This document shows positions 51,241-63,548 of a DNA stretch of 64,000 nucleotides, one piece after another. How positions within the stretch are numbered: position 1 is the first letter of the stretch; each line of letters opens with the position of its first letter. Source of the stretch: Zonotrichia leucophrys gambelii (taxonomy: Eukaryota > Chordata > Aves > Passeriformes > Passerellidae); assembly GCF_028769735.1 (NCBI RefSeq), contig NC_088170.1:55771585-55835584 (forward strand), read 5' to 3'. Made by a program: the position numbers and the translations under genes. Below the pieces are notes generated by a model. It searched no databases and had not been told where the DNA came from. It worked only from the letters and a program-made list of their open reading frames with translations.

Positions 51241-51560
51241 GAGAGTCTATGATCTTCTTTAAAAGGCTTGAGAAATGGCATTGTCAAATATTTTGAAAAT
51301 ACAGACAGACTGTATCAACTAAATAATTCTTATTTCATGTTTGATGACTTTGTCACAAAAAATACTAAAACATCCACATCGCAAAACTCTCCTCTGCAGA
51401 AGGCATGCTGGGCTTTCCAAGGAACTTGTATTTATCCAGATGCCCAGTAATTTTGTTGTACATTTTGACTACTAATTTACCTAATATGGAAGTCAGGCTC
51501 AGAGAATCTAGCTACCCCCATCTCCCCAGAAAAACTCTCATATACCATCTGCTGTGGATA
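51241..51560 (-). mobile_element. Ancient CR1/L3-type reverse-transcriptase relic, N-terminal continuation
   Basis: On the plus strand it follows the complement of the reverse-transcriptase fingers region. There is a diverged 'TGTCAAATATTTTGAAAAT' and 'CAGACTGTATCAACT' near 51282-51320, then 'GCAGAAGGCATGCTGGGCTT' near 51396. 'CAGATGCCCAGTAATTTTGT' lies near 51437 and 'CTAATATGGAAGTCAGGCTC' near 51481. These correspond to blocks encoding VDIVYLDFQKAFD-, HGF- and NYRPVSLTS-like motifs in intact members. No reading frame is preserved. Confidence 0.75.
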
Positions 51561-54500
51561 CATTGATGTGCTGAAAGAATTCAAATAACATAGAGGGAAT
51601 ACTGACTATATTTTACAGGAAGATTCTGGGCATTTTCCTGCCCGAGGTGAAATTTGAATATTTCTGGATAGGAATGCAGTAATAGTAACAACTCACTGAG
51701 TATTTGGTCAGTATGCAAATTGCAAAAGACTTCTGGTATCATGACATCTTGAGTCTGAACTATTTTTTAAAGAAAGTGGACATGATTAATTTATTTTTTG
51801 CTATGCCCAGATCCCATATGGTCTACACTTATGGTATTTAGTACACCAGCCAGAACCCACCTGTACAATTTGTATTTAAGGATTTATAGATACTGTGATT
51901 AGGAAGGCCATGAAACAGGTATCTGGACACTTTACTAAGTTGAAATAATTTCTGGAGAGGTACTGAAGCAGGATTTCAAAGCTGACTGCGCAGTCTAAAA
52001 TGTCTAAGCTGCTGGCCAGAGCCTAAATTCTTTTACTGAATATTATTCATGTGCTTATGAGCTATTTTAGATTCTTGTCTAACATCCATTGGCTTCAGAA
52101 TGGGAAGAGAAAACCATGTTCTCCATTCTGCTTCAGCATTTTACTCTCATTAAGTCGCTATGGTCAGACCATGACAGAGCGGGTATTTCCTCGCTGAAGG
52201 CACAGCCTGAATGTGAGATTTCATGTAACTCCTCAGAAACATCTTTTTCTTTCCATTAATAGCAGGAGGAGAGATCTGTGACACAGAAATAACCATTTAT
52301 ACAGACTTTGGTTTTTGTAGGAATTCCCGTTGAGTGTGCTGACATCTTGTGGTTGGATGGATATTTAGACATGTCATGTGCGCTGAGAGGAGGCAATTCC
52401 AGCGCAGCATCTTGGGATCTCCAGCTCTTCTGGAAGTTTTCACCCAAAGGCTCCATGCTGAGAAACATTTTGAATTTGACTACACACCATTGTCTATTTG
52501 TCTTCTTTCTCAGTTGAAATTCTTTGTTTGACCTCAAGCCCCATAATTTTAAGGGAAAAATAAGTACTTTCATGTACATTTATTTCCTTGGAGTCACATA
52601 GTCATTAAATCTTTGTGCCTGAGACAAGGACCAGAGCTGTATGGTCGTGATAGCAAGAATGTTGGCATGTGTCTGCCAGTGAACTGCTCTTCTTTGACTG
52701 GTTCTTGGCTTCCTTTTGTGGCCAGATGTTAGCAGAAAGAGGGAATGTTGTGCTTGCTGTTTTTTTCAACAATGTACAGGATGGATGGCTGTGCTCCAGT
52801 TCTTTGGGTTTTTGTTTGTTTGCTCTTTCTAAAAAATATATCCCCCTCAAGGCTTTCTTGTCGCATCCTTTTACAGTTTTAAGATTACTTCTGTCACTGG
52901 TGTCTTCTGGCTATTATGTTTCTGCACATTGCTCCTCCTTTGTCTCTGTAATCTCCTATCCACTCTCTCCATCTTTAAAAATCTGTCTTCTTTCACTAAC
53001 TGTAGTTTTTGGTCCCCTGTTCAACATTCTTTAGCAGAGAATTTGCTGTGCCTGTCTGCAACCCAGCCGCTGATTCCACACCAAAATTTACCAGCTTTGA
53101 TACTGCCATCCTGCTGTGAGGGACAAGGTGAGGAGCAGAGCCTGTGACAGTAACTCAAGGGAAGCTGAAAATCTGCTCAAGGTTGGTGCGAATATTATTT
53201 CCATGCCGAAGGCCCAGCCCACAGGGCGACTGCAGGTGTTTACAGAGCAGAGACTTACAGCAGCTAATACAGACTCTGTGGCTTTTCTGGGGTTAATAAG
53301 ATGCTTCTGAGGACCAGGGTAGAGGTTCTGTGGGTAGCTGCTGCCTCAGGCATAAGGGCTGGCATCCGCTGCGCTCCGTGTGACAGTCAGGCACAGAGGC
53401 TCAATGTATACAATCTGTCTCCCCTTGTTTATGTTCATGATTCATCTGTGCCTACATACTTTTGTGAACAGTATGCTGCACTATGTTATTAAACACAAAA
53501 CTGTGTACACAGCTTCTGGGATTTGTATGTATGTCTCATAAGAAGAAAAAAAGGGTTTCAGTGAAATCCTGCCCATATGGCAGGTCAGCATGCATTAGTC
53601 TCCTCTTTTCTGATGTGCCTGTTCTGAAGAACCATTCAGAGAATTTATCTAGCCAGCACTACAGGAAATTTCCAAGCAGAAGAGGATATATATACACATA
53701 TGTTTCATTAAGATTTGATGACATTTACAAAAAGGTGGTGTATCAAAAACCAGAAGAAAGGAAATATGATCAAAGTATGCTCTGTGTCCAGCATATTCTC
53801 AGTAAAAGTGGAGAGCTTACAGATATCAATTTCTAAAGTGTATTTATTACAGATAAAGGAAATGGAAGAGAATTTAATGACCTGATAATCTTAATCTTTT
53901 TAGGCAAAAATGAATTGATATGGCTAAAAATGAGAAAAATCTTAATACCTTCAGGAGACTTTTGAACACAAATCTAGTATTTATATTGTCAGAAGTTATT
54001 TGGGAAAATTAGGAGATTGACTTATTTGTGAGTCCAGCACAAGAGAGAATAAATGGATCTTGGAAAAAAAATGTACGCATCTCAGCAAAATTGTTATAGC
54101 CCTTTAACACACTGAATTTGGGCACTCTCACTGCCAATGGATCATATGATTAAGGAATGCCAGTCTAACAGAAAGATAAAGTTAAATTAGAGACAGATGG
54201 AAAATCAAAATCAGATCAGTTCTCTTGAATTGTTCTCTGCAGTAAATAGTACTCTTCTATTCTTTCTTTGATTTTTTTGAGGAGGAATAAATTTGATTTT
54301 TTTTTTAATAGCTGTATATCTGTCAGGAGATTTAACCTGCATTACATTTGTATCATCACAAATGTTAACCACATTTCAAGAACTTTCTCCAAATCCATAA
54401 ATAAACCACATTTCTTTAAAGATGTTTTAATAAGGTTTATGTGGGATAGAAGTCAAGCTTAGACTTTGCAGAAGACTTTGTGCTGGAAAATGAATTCTAT

Positions 54501-54775
54501 GTCCAGAAAAACTATAACTCTGAAAGTCTGTTTGTAGGTTTTTCTGCATAACTGCTGTAATAAAGTTGCTATAATAAATGTTGTTCAGCTCTTTATTATC
54601 AACTAAAAATATCTAATTCACTTGTAACTCAGAAACTGTAAGAAAAAAACAAGAAAATACATTTTCCCTTACCTTTCCAATACTTGCATGAGTAATGAGT
54701 ATTTTTTTTTTTACTTTACTACATATTAATATTTTGCATAAACTTCTCTAGTTCTGATTTCCTTAGTAAAAGACA
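51561..54775. other. Unique sequence, no secure gene
   Basis: 53050-53400 is somewhat GC-richer than its flanks but not identifiable. Two long plus-strand frames (52669-53034, 121 codons, hydrophobic; 53483-53836, 117 codons, basic) show no known domain. No repeat family was recognised. Confidence 0.5.
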
Positions 54776-54880
54776 AGGAACTACCAGAGAATATCCAGCA
54801 GAGGCCACAACAATGATGAAAGGCCTGGAGCACCTCTGTTATGGGGAGAGTGTGGCCTGTTCAGTGTGGAGAAGGTGAGG
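54776..54880 (+). mobile_element. CR1 LINE, left part of a split copy
   Basis: This part carries 'GAGAATATCCAGCAGAGGCC', 'ATGATGAAAGGCCTGGAGCA' and 'TGTTCAGTGTGGAGAAGGTG', all typical of CR1 upstream of the 3' UTR. It runs directly into the AGGAG array at the place where CR1 normally reads 'GAGAAGAGGAGACTGAG'. The right half resumes at 55076. Confidence 0.9.
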
Positions 54881-55075
54881 AGGAGAGGAGAGGAGAGGAG
54901 AGGAGAGGAGAGGAGAGGAGAGGAGAGGAGAGGAGAGGAGAGGAGAGGAGAGGAGAGGAGAGGAGAGGAGAGGAGAGGAGAGGAGAGGAGAGGAGAGGAG
55001 AGGAGAGGAGAGGAGAGGAGAGGAGAGGAGAGGAGAGGAGAGGAGAGGAGAGGAGAGGAGAGGAGAGGAGAGGAG
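54881..55075 (+). repeat. (AGGAG)39 pentanucleotide array inside a CR1
   Basis: There are 39 uninterrupted, identical AGGAG units (195 bases). The repeat lies exactly at the purine-rich 'GAGAAGAGGAGACTGAGGGG' region of CR1, so it most likely grew from that sequence by slippage. Frames of RGEERRGEE type on plus and [10 protein letters not shown] type on minus are artefacts; they are open because no unit contains a stop. Confidence 0.98.
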
Positions 55076-55355
55076 ATCAGAACATACAAATATCTCAAAG
55101 GTAGGTGCCAAGAAGATGTACCCGACTCTTTTTCGTAGTGCCAGCGACAGGAAGAGGAGCAATTGCATTAAACTGAAGCACAAGAAGTTTCACCTCAACA
55201 GGAGGGAGAGCTTTCCATTGAGTATGGCAGAGCCCTGGAACAGGCTGCCCAGGGAGGCTGTGGGGTCTCCCTTTCTGGAGACATTCAAAACCCTCCTGGA
55301 TTCGTTCCTAAGTCTCCAGAGGGCCCTTCCAACCCTAACTATTCTGTGATTTTCT
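55076..55355 (+). mobile_element. CR1 LINE, right part of a split copy with tail
   Basis: The copy resumes with 'ACAAATATCTCAAAGGTAGG' and continues 'GTGCCAAGAAGATG', 'GCCAGCGACAGGAAGAGGAG', 'CCCTGGAACAGGCTGCCCAG' and 'CTTTCTGGAGACATTCAAAA'. It ends 'CCCTTCCAACCCTAACTATT', then CTGTGATTTTC. Between 'CTGGATTCGTTCCTAAG' and 'TCTCCAGAGGGCCCTTCC' about 60-70 bases present in typical copies (CTGCTCTAGG...GGACTAGATGA) are missing, an internal deletion. Confidence 0.93.
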
Positions 55356-58300
55356 AAACTCTTTAAGCATTCTGCATTTGATCTAAAAGACATCATATAC
55401 TCTATGTTGGAATCCCTAGTGCCAACAATAAAAAAAAGGCTCTTCCCTGGTCTGGTTTTGTCCAGTGTTGTCCATATTTGGATTTTTGCCATGGCAAGTG
55501 GGTTCCTCTCTTAAGACGTGGGTTCCTGGCACACTTGGACCTCTAGTTACCCTGTTACCCCAATACTCTATCAATATTCTCTTCAATAATTTTAAACTTG
55601 TCCTGTAGGCTAGAGTGAAACCAGACACAATCTAATTTGTGCCACATTTAGTGATCTTTTCCTCATGGTAATCCTGTAGCATTGGTGAAAGAATTTTGTG
55701 AATATATTTCTGCTGTTTTATAACCAGCACTATTTAATGAAATGCTGACTCTTCCTTCACTTAAAACACTGATAAATATAAACATTACCATTGTTCAAAG
55801 AGAGAGTTTTGGCTGCAGCATTCATTGTATTCTTTTTTATGCTGTGAATGAAATCCTAAAATGTTTTGGCTTCCACAAAATGCCAGAAATTTTTGTTCTG
55901 TTGTAGCTGTGTTATTGGTGTCATCAAAACCAAAGTTTCAAGGTGGATTTTCACTGGGTCTTTCACATCTAAAGGGTCTGCTGTAAAACCAGAATATTTT
56001 AGAACCCTCAAAGAACAAACTTTCTTTAAATAAAAAGCAAATGTTTAATTATTTAAGTGAGGAATATTCAAAAAAGGGATATCCTTTGTCTATTTTCGTT
56101 TTCCTACTTATCTATTTTCCTTTTCCCTACTCAATCTGCACAGCACCGGTCTCAGACCATTCTAAACCCGTCTGAATATTTTTGCTACTTTTTCTCCACT
56201 GTAAAATGTCATTTCATGAGTGTCAAGCTCTTATTTGTGACTGCAACTGACTCTCCTGTCTCCAAGATCCTCTGCCTTGAGTATGCTAAGAATGTCCCTC
56301 AGGGAAGGAAATGTCTCCCTTTCTCCTCCCAGCAGGCTCTTTTTTGCTGTTCTATTAAAGTAACATAAACATAATTGTAAATGCATAATAAAGCAAATCA
56401 GCTGGCACTATCACAAAACCAGAACTGTAGAAGACACACCTCTTTGTTCCTTAGCAGCCCTAAAGGAAAGCAGGATGCAGTCAGTGTCTGGGAAGCCTCT
56501 GAGCACACGCTGCATGTTCTTGTCAGTGTGTGTGCCAATACAGATTGAATAGGGAGGGATCTTTGGAACCATCTTGTCTTTCAGAAGCACTCTGAGCTTC
56601 TCTTGCACTCTGGGCTGTCTGCTGGCTGTCAGTGCAACCTGATTTACTCAGAATACTGGTGAGACATGCTAAAAGAACTCAGTTTCCATGCACAAGGCAT
56701 ATTTTAGAGGCATTATTTTCAAACTTCCACAGCTTAGCTAAATCAAAACCAATTTTTCCTGGAACACTCAAGTGCACTGCTCTGAATAAGTCATAAGTAT
56801 CTGCCAATTTCTAATTTTCTAGGTTCAGCTGATTCATCAGTACAGTTTTTCAGCAAGTAGTCATAAGGCAATTTATAACAGAAGTCAATTTCAGTGTACT
56901 TATATTCCAGAGAACTAAATGGTATTAATCCAAACACTGCAGAAAAATAAACAAACTGCTGGTTTAGGCTAGGTTTGAAAAATTTTAATCTCCAAGGCAA
57001 AAATTTTAGGAAAGTACTAATAGAGGGGGAAAAAGGATTTTAGAAAGCAGTATTTAGAAACCTACTGTAAGAATATCATCTGTAACAAACATTAATTAGT
57101 TTGAAAACCAGTTATTTCAGTAAAATTATTTTTTTGGCACTCTAAAATGTATTGAAGTGTTGATAATCACAAAATTTGAAGTGGTTTTCTGACTAAAGAG
57201 CTTACAAAGTATTCATTGTAGTAATTCTACAAATACAAAACAATTGTTTGAGCATCTCAATTCATAAACCCAAACTTGTTCATCATAAACATTACTCCAT
57301 GTTTGTACATCAGTGATATGTTTGTCTGCCTGAGAGTAGCAATTATAATTATGACTGACTGACAAAGTGGAAAAAAAAATCTGATTTCTTGACAAAAACT
57401 CCTACACATAAAGTAGAGAAAAATTGTCTTTAGATTTGCTCCTGGATATGTCCTGGCTCAATTTCCTTTCCTCTAGCAAATCAGGACAGAAAACAAAGTA
57501 AATGCTCATGTGTTGGTCTTGGCTAGCTGCCAGACCAAATCCAGAAAAATCTCTTAACCCTCTCAACTAGAATGGGATAGAAAATAAGATGGCAAAGCTA
57601 ATGGGTTGACACCGGGACATCACTTACCAGTTCTCATCAGACATTTGACTTGGCTAAAATTAATTTGCTCTATTGATAAATAAAATAAATTTGGGTAGTA
57701 AGAATTGAAGAAAAATATATATTTATGCTTGGAAGATGGGAAAGTTATTTTCTGAAAACACACATGAAATTACATTCTTTTTTTCTCCTGAATGAAAATC
57801 TTAGCTGCATATTTGATAGCATCAGTAACGTCCCAGCCTGAAAAGTATATCTTTTTGCTTCACAGGGTTCTGGAGATGCTTGCATCCCAGAAGCAAGTAA
57901 CCCCCTTTAGAAGTTGTCTTTGGAAAGAGACATTCATTGGTCACCTTGTAAAACTTATGAAAGTTTAAAGAGGGCACCCTTTCTTATGAATGTCTTTACC
58001 AGGGAAATTGCAAGCAGTTTGTGAACCTGTCTGAGTGTATTTTAGGGAGAGCTATAGCCATACCATAAATCCCTCTGAGATGAGGAGAAAAGGAAGCTGG
58101 TCTGTCTCCAACCCAGGAAACACAAACTACCATCTCATTCTTCTTGAGGTGGCAGTGAAGTAGAAGCAACCTCACAGAATGACAATTGAACCATAGCCAT
58201 TGGATGCAAATGACTCATTGGTGTCAGGAAGAGTTAAGAATGTTTCAAGGAATCAAAGGATGTGCATGTACAGGATGGACCTTTCTTTCTATGCATGTCA

Positions 58301-59009
58301 TCACTGGCCTCATGCATGTTCTGTCTGGGAATAAAAATTTCTTCCTTCTGGCTGCTGTAAAAACAATGGTGGAACTCTACTTTCCCCTGAGATTCAGGAA
58401 ATGGTAATGAACCCTTTCTGCTTGCTCTGAGGGACTCATATTTGAAACAAGAGACAAGAGAGTTTGAAAGCTGTTCCCAACTCAGTGCTATTGGTCCCTG
58501 GCCTGGTACCAATGAAGGCCGATTTCTGTGACTGGATCAACTATCTTGGCATGGATTTTTGCCTTTGTGCCAGCTGGGAGTCACATTTCACTGTGCCTTG
58601 CACTTCATCTACACACTAGCAGAAGCCAGATTTCCCTGCAGGCTGCTTAACCACCTTGGCATGGCTTTTGTCCAAATGCTGGCTGGGAGCTGGTTCCTCT
58701 GTGGCCTTCTCAATTCTCTTGGCATGAGACAATTGCTCAGACACCGAGAGCTCAGTTCCTGCAGCCTGCTGTTTCCATCTGCTGATTCTGAGCGGCAACA
58801 AAAAGAGAGGGACTATCCTTCAAACCACCTCAGACTTTTTTCTTTGGAATTGTCTGAGGGGGAATAAAACCAGTCCTCAGAGAAAAAGAAACATTAGGTT
58901 AAACATTCTGTGAAACCTCTGTACCAAAAAGAAACTGGAAGCTCAGCCTGTGTGTGTCTCAGTCAGTTCCACCTGGGCAATCAAGCTACATCTGGCTGTA
59001 ATTAATCTG
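55356..59009. other. Unique sequence, no secure gene
   Basis: Nothing is recognised except a degenerate repeat around 58545-58726, listed separately. Frames up to 103 codons (56057-56368, plus; 58559-58867, plus) show no family resemblance. The slightly GC-richer stretch 58080-58880 ends with an AATAAAACC motif near 58863. Confidence 0.5.
58545..58726 (+). repeat. Degenerate direct repeats around CTTGGCATGG
   Basis: CTTGGCATG occurs at 58545, 58655 and 58718. The first two copies extend for about 35 bases to a shared GCTGGGAG end (58580 and 58689). The 58632 and 58694 segments are also similar to each other (TTCC...GGC...CTT/CTC...CTTGGCATG), at a spacing near 63. This looks like an old local duplication of unknown sequence. 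Confidence 0.6.
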
Positions 59010-59027
59010 AAAAAAAAAAAAAAAAAA
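59010..59027 (+). repeat. A18 run
   Basis: Eighteen uninterrupted A residues follow AATTAATCTG. No retrocopy is recognised upstream. Confidence 0.95.
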
Positions 59028-62000
59028 TGGGCTGCCCTGTGGGATGCATCCACTTAAAAAATCCACTGTGATTTCTGTGTGATATGCCTCTTACTTACAG
59101 ATGTGTTCTAGGCTCTCGATCTTCAATCCCGATCTCTGAATCTCCTTCCTTTAATGCTTTTTGCAATTGCTGGCTGGTTTGCCTGACTTTATGATTGTCT
59201 ACTGTTTTCCTTAATCTTCAGTTAAATAACATTCTTAGATTCTAGACTATGTTGCAGATTTATTTTTCCAGACTAATAGAAAAATATTTCCTATTTTCAT
59301 TCACTATAAAAAGGTCTGTTGGGTTTTTATTCAGCCTTAAGTGCTGAGTACAAATGTCCCTGTCTTAAGCTACATTTCCATGAAAGGATATTGTCTGGAT
59401 ACATAGAAATCTGGACATCTCTTCCTGATAAATAATGTTTAGTTTAGATTCTGTGCGAACATCTATCTGTATAGAGATGGAAAATATTTATCTCCTACAA
59501 ACTGAAACAAGGCTGAGAGAATTCGCTGTTTCTGCAGCTTAATGCATCAATCTATCTGCAGTTTTGCTAAAACCAAATGATGAAGAGGCCTGAATCAGAC
59601 ATGAGAAATCGTGACACTTCTAAAAACTTATGACTACTAAGCGTTTATAAAAGCTGCATATCTCAAATGTCCTTGGCATTTGGGAGGTAGGGACATGGTG
59701 GGGGAGGAAGAAAGGCAAAGGGAATGCTTATTACTGAGCAATATTTAGCAGAGAAAATAGCTTTACAACCTTCTTACTGGAGATCTTAGTAGGCAGATTG
59801 GAACATTACAACCACTCATATACACCACATAATATTACCACATAAATGTCTTCAAATTCTTATTAACTTCTGTAATATATTTTGATTTTGAGCAAGCACT
59901 TCGAAAATGTCTGAAGAGTAAAAAGAAGACACTAAGGAAGACACTAGACAATTCTAAAAAGATTATTTTCCCTTGAACAACTTGTTAAGTCACATAATCT
60001 TTGCCCATTTCTTGTCTTGTATGATAGGAAGACACTGGTTTGCCCATTATACACTTTATAATTAAATAATAACTTTTTGCTAGTAACTTGGAATGCATAA
60101 GAACTATCTGAGGGCAAATTGTCACTTCTCAATGTACTTACTGTGTCTAGGCCCACAAGCCCAAGGTGAGTTCTTGACTTCATTTGAAGTCTTTTAATTT
60201 TTCCAGATTTCTTACAACAACCAGCCTATTTAAGTACAAGGGCAGTGGCCACTCCAGTTTCCTTCTGCACACAGCTGGAAACCCTGATAAAGCTGAAGTA
60301 ATTTGACAGCAAAAGTCTTCTCCAAAAGAAACTGAGACACCAAAATAGAACGGAAAACAAAACCAAAATCCAATTAGAATAAAAGTCCTTTCCCAGGCTG
60401 TATTATTTTTACTGAACACCTCTTTCAGGGCTATTTGAACAAAATACATTATTTTATTTTGCTCTTGAAGTAGTGTTTTCCTTCTAGCTCCCTACATGTC
60501 AGCCTCTACAGAGTGCAGGTTTATTAAGATGGCTACAGAGACAGGCCAAAACAGCTTGCTTTTGTATTAATGAGCTCCTTCAAGACATATTTTCACAGGT
60601 TTTCCAAAATGCTAAATTATATCATGATTCTGATGAATTCTGAAGTCATTCTATTTTGAAGCATAAAGATTTGTGTAAATGCATTCAATATGCACTGTAA
60701 AAACTGGCAAAACTAGTAGTTTGAAGGAAAAGTAGAACATATTATTCTAAGGTCACATTTTTAAAACCTTAAAAGGTTCTATCTTCTAGGATAGTTGTAT
60801 TCTGAAATATATATTCATAATTGAAGTAAATTATACAGTGTATACTGAAAAGAGTACACTGAAAATGCAATAGAAGTAGCATGGTCTGGCTGTCATTAGT
60901 TATTATTAATTTTGAAGGTTTTGACTGTCATGCTAGCACCAGTACGCTTTGCCATGCATAAATAAGAAAACATCTGTAAATTTTTTTTTTTCAAAATTCA
61001 TAACAAAACAGAAACAAAGGAGAAAAACAGCAGGTACTTTTTTGTTAACATACAGAGACTTCCTCCATATGTTTTGAAATGGCATTTTTCTGAGTTGCTG
61101 TGAACTCCTGGAGATCATGGCCATGGAGAAGGAGCAGGCTGGACCCTCTCCCCTTGCAGAGGGAGTAACCTGTGGTGCCTGGAGGAGCCCAGACAGAGGA
61201 ACAGGAGGCCAGAACAGGAACTCTGCCAAAACTTGCTCAGTCTTGGACATTTCCAAGGACAAATACACCCAGCTGCCTGCAAAGGCTGCACTAGAGACAA
61301 CTGAACAATTACTGAAACAACCCTCGAAGTCACAGTCACTGCCAAATTACCTGTGGCAGGCAGCCCTCCTCCACCTTATTTTAGAGTCAGTATTTTTTTA
61401 CTTCTCAGTGGTAATAACACCAGGATTAGTCCCTCAATATTTTAACTAGATAAAACTAATTTCTTTCATTCTGTTATGTCTTGTTAAAATATTAACTTTT
61501 GGGGATTTAGGGAACTTCTCACAGACAATTTCCATAATACCTAGTGCTGGGATCAACCACATTAAAACCAATTTCTCTTTATGCTGCTATAAATCAAATA
61601 GAAAATGCAATTTAATGTTAAATTTTTAATGTTTTTAAAACACTCATGAGCCAATCATTTAAGATTAGCCAGCAACACTTAAACAATCATTCATTCTTCT
61701 TTCATTTATTACATTTTCCAATAAAACAATAACTAAAAAGAAAGGAAGCACTATATTTATAGGTATATAAAAAGAGGGATAATAGGGGCCATTGAAATGT
61801 TTCATTCCAGCATCAGTGTTTTACAAAGTATTATAAGTTATTGTTGCTTATATTGCAAATAAATACTAAATTACTGAAATATTAAAAATAGTGTTTATAA
61901 AAGAACATGGATCACATATGGGTTTTATTTTCTTTGGTTTTTTTTCATGCCTTTCTACAAAACTATGAGAAGAACTACATATATGTTATAGGAAAACAAA

Positions 62001-63210
62001 TATATAATTATTTTCTATGGAATCATCTCTCCCCTTTAATATGTCTACTGCTTTTTAGCAACCCAATCTTATGTTTATATTGTTGTAATTCATAGAAACC
62101 AATGACTTTTTAAAGAACTTTCTACATGTTATTGATTTTTTAAAAGTATTTATTCATTACTTTTCTGATTGAGTATAAAATTATAATGAAAATTCATCTG
62201 CCTTGAATCTCTATTTTACTTGGTAGTAGAAGCAAAAAGTAATTGGAATTAAAAAAAAAAAAAAAACAACAAAAACCTTGAGTGTGAATAGAAAAGCCCC
62301 CCACCCATGGAATAGCTGTGCTAAAGCAATTTTTTGTGTGAGTAAAATGTTTAAAATCCCATTAGGCCTCAAGCTCTTAAATGAAATTTAAGTCTCACAA
62401 AGACCTTTCCTTGTTCTCAGGAGGGGGTGATTTCCAAATATATATATAGCTAGTGTCAGATTAAGTTCTTAATGACTGAATTTTTCAGAAAGTCTGCTAG
62501 GAATATCTTCAATGACATTCAGCAAACGGTTGTTAAGGAGATCCTTCAGTTTCAGATCTAGCTATAAACTTTTTACACATGATCCTCAGTGCCCTAAGGG
62601 GATTCTTTGTGAGGTCAGAGTCTTAGCCAAAGTTATTTGAATACTTTCAAATTATATGCATTAAGTAGTAACTTGAAAACCTGACTACTTAAAGTAAGTG
62701 CCATCAATTTTTATCTTGAATAATGGCCTATGATGCTCATGTAGTTATTTTGCAACCAGTATTACATTAAAATCCTGAAGTGTTCTTCACAAAGTCACAT
62801 TTTATTCTTACATGAGGCTCCTGCTGTGAGCAGAATTCTTTGCTCACACTCTATTTCCACAGTCATTGTAATAAACTAATTTTGCTGTCACAACAGTCCA
62901 ACATATCCAGAGGTATGCCCTTTGGAATACAATTTTCCAATCATGAGGGGAAAGAACTGATTTTTAAAAATTTTAATTAAATCTAGATAAAGTTTCGATC
63001 TGGTCCCTCCCCAGTTAGGAATAGCATTTTCAATTTGATTAACAAATTTTTGAAAGTTATCTACCTGTCTGCTAATTCATTTATTACATTTGCATGTACA
63101 TTTTTATACTGAAAAGTGTGCATATTTCATTATATTTTCACTGAGATGGCCAGTTTACTAAGGATGATCACAGAAGATATTTTAGTGATGTACAGAGTTG
63201 ACTAAGTAAT
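59028..63210. other. AT-rich unique sequence, no secure gene
   Basis: The only compositional exception is 61110-61380, GC-richer and carrying overlapping frames on both strands (61117-61449 plus, 110 codons; 60933-61268 minus, 111 codons). Neither shows a motif I recognise. An A16 run lies at 62251-62266. No CR1 copy was found. Confidence 0.5.
62251..62266 (+). repeat. A16 run
   Basis: Sixteen A residues are followed by CAACAAAAACC. It is a simple sequence run. Confidence 0.95.
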
Positions 63211-63548
63211 TAAAGAGGGCCTACAAGAAAGATGGAGAGGGATTTTTGACATGGCCAGGTAGTGATAAGATAGGGGTAATGGCTATAAACTGAAAGGGAG
63301 TAGGTTTAGATTTTATATATTGGGTAGAAATTAATTATGGTGAGGGTGGGAAACACTGAAACAGGTTGCCAGAAAAGTTGTGGATGCTTCATCCCTGCAA
63401 GTGTTCAAGGCTAAGCAGAATGGGGCATTGAACAATCTCTCTAGTGAGAGTTGTCTCTGCCCATGGCAGGAGGGTCAGAACCAGAAGATTTGGAGGGTGC
63501 TTTCCTACCCAAACCATTCTATAATTCTATTCTATGACTCTGTGATTA
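63211..63548 (+). mobile_element. CR1 LINE, 5'-truncated copy with 3' end
   Basis: The copy starts at 'AAAGAGGGCCTACAAGAAAG' and passes 'GATGGAGAGGGATTTTTGAC', 'GGGGTAATGGCTATAAACTG' and 'GAAACACTGAAACAGGTTGC'. It ends 'CCTACCCAAACCATTCTATA' followed by ATTCTATTCTATGACTCTGTG octamer-like tail units. Roughly 340 bases, plus orientation, moderately diverged. Confidence 0.93.

Noticed and set aside
53483..53836. Plus frame of 117 codons
   Set aside because: No domain, splice context or coding-like composition; a frame of this length is expected by chance in 64 kb of AT-rich DNA.
54781..55183. [14 protein letters not shown] and [13 protein letters not shown] proteins
   Set aside because: They are translations of the perfect AGGAG array and flanking CR1 sequence.
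55116..55349. Plus frame of 77 codons with NRLPREAVGSP-like sequence
   Set aside because: It is the translated CR1 3' UTR and recurs in many bird CR1 copies.
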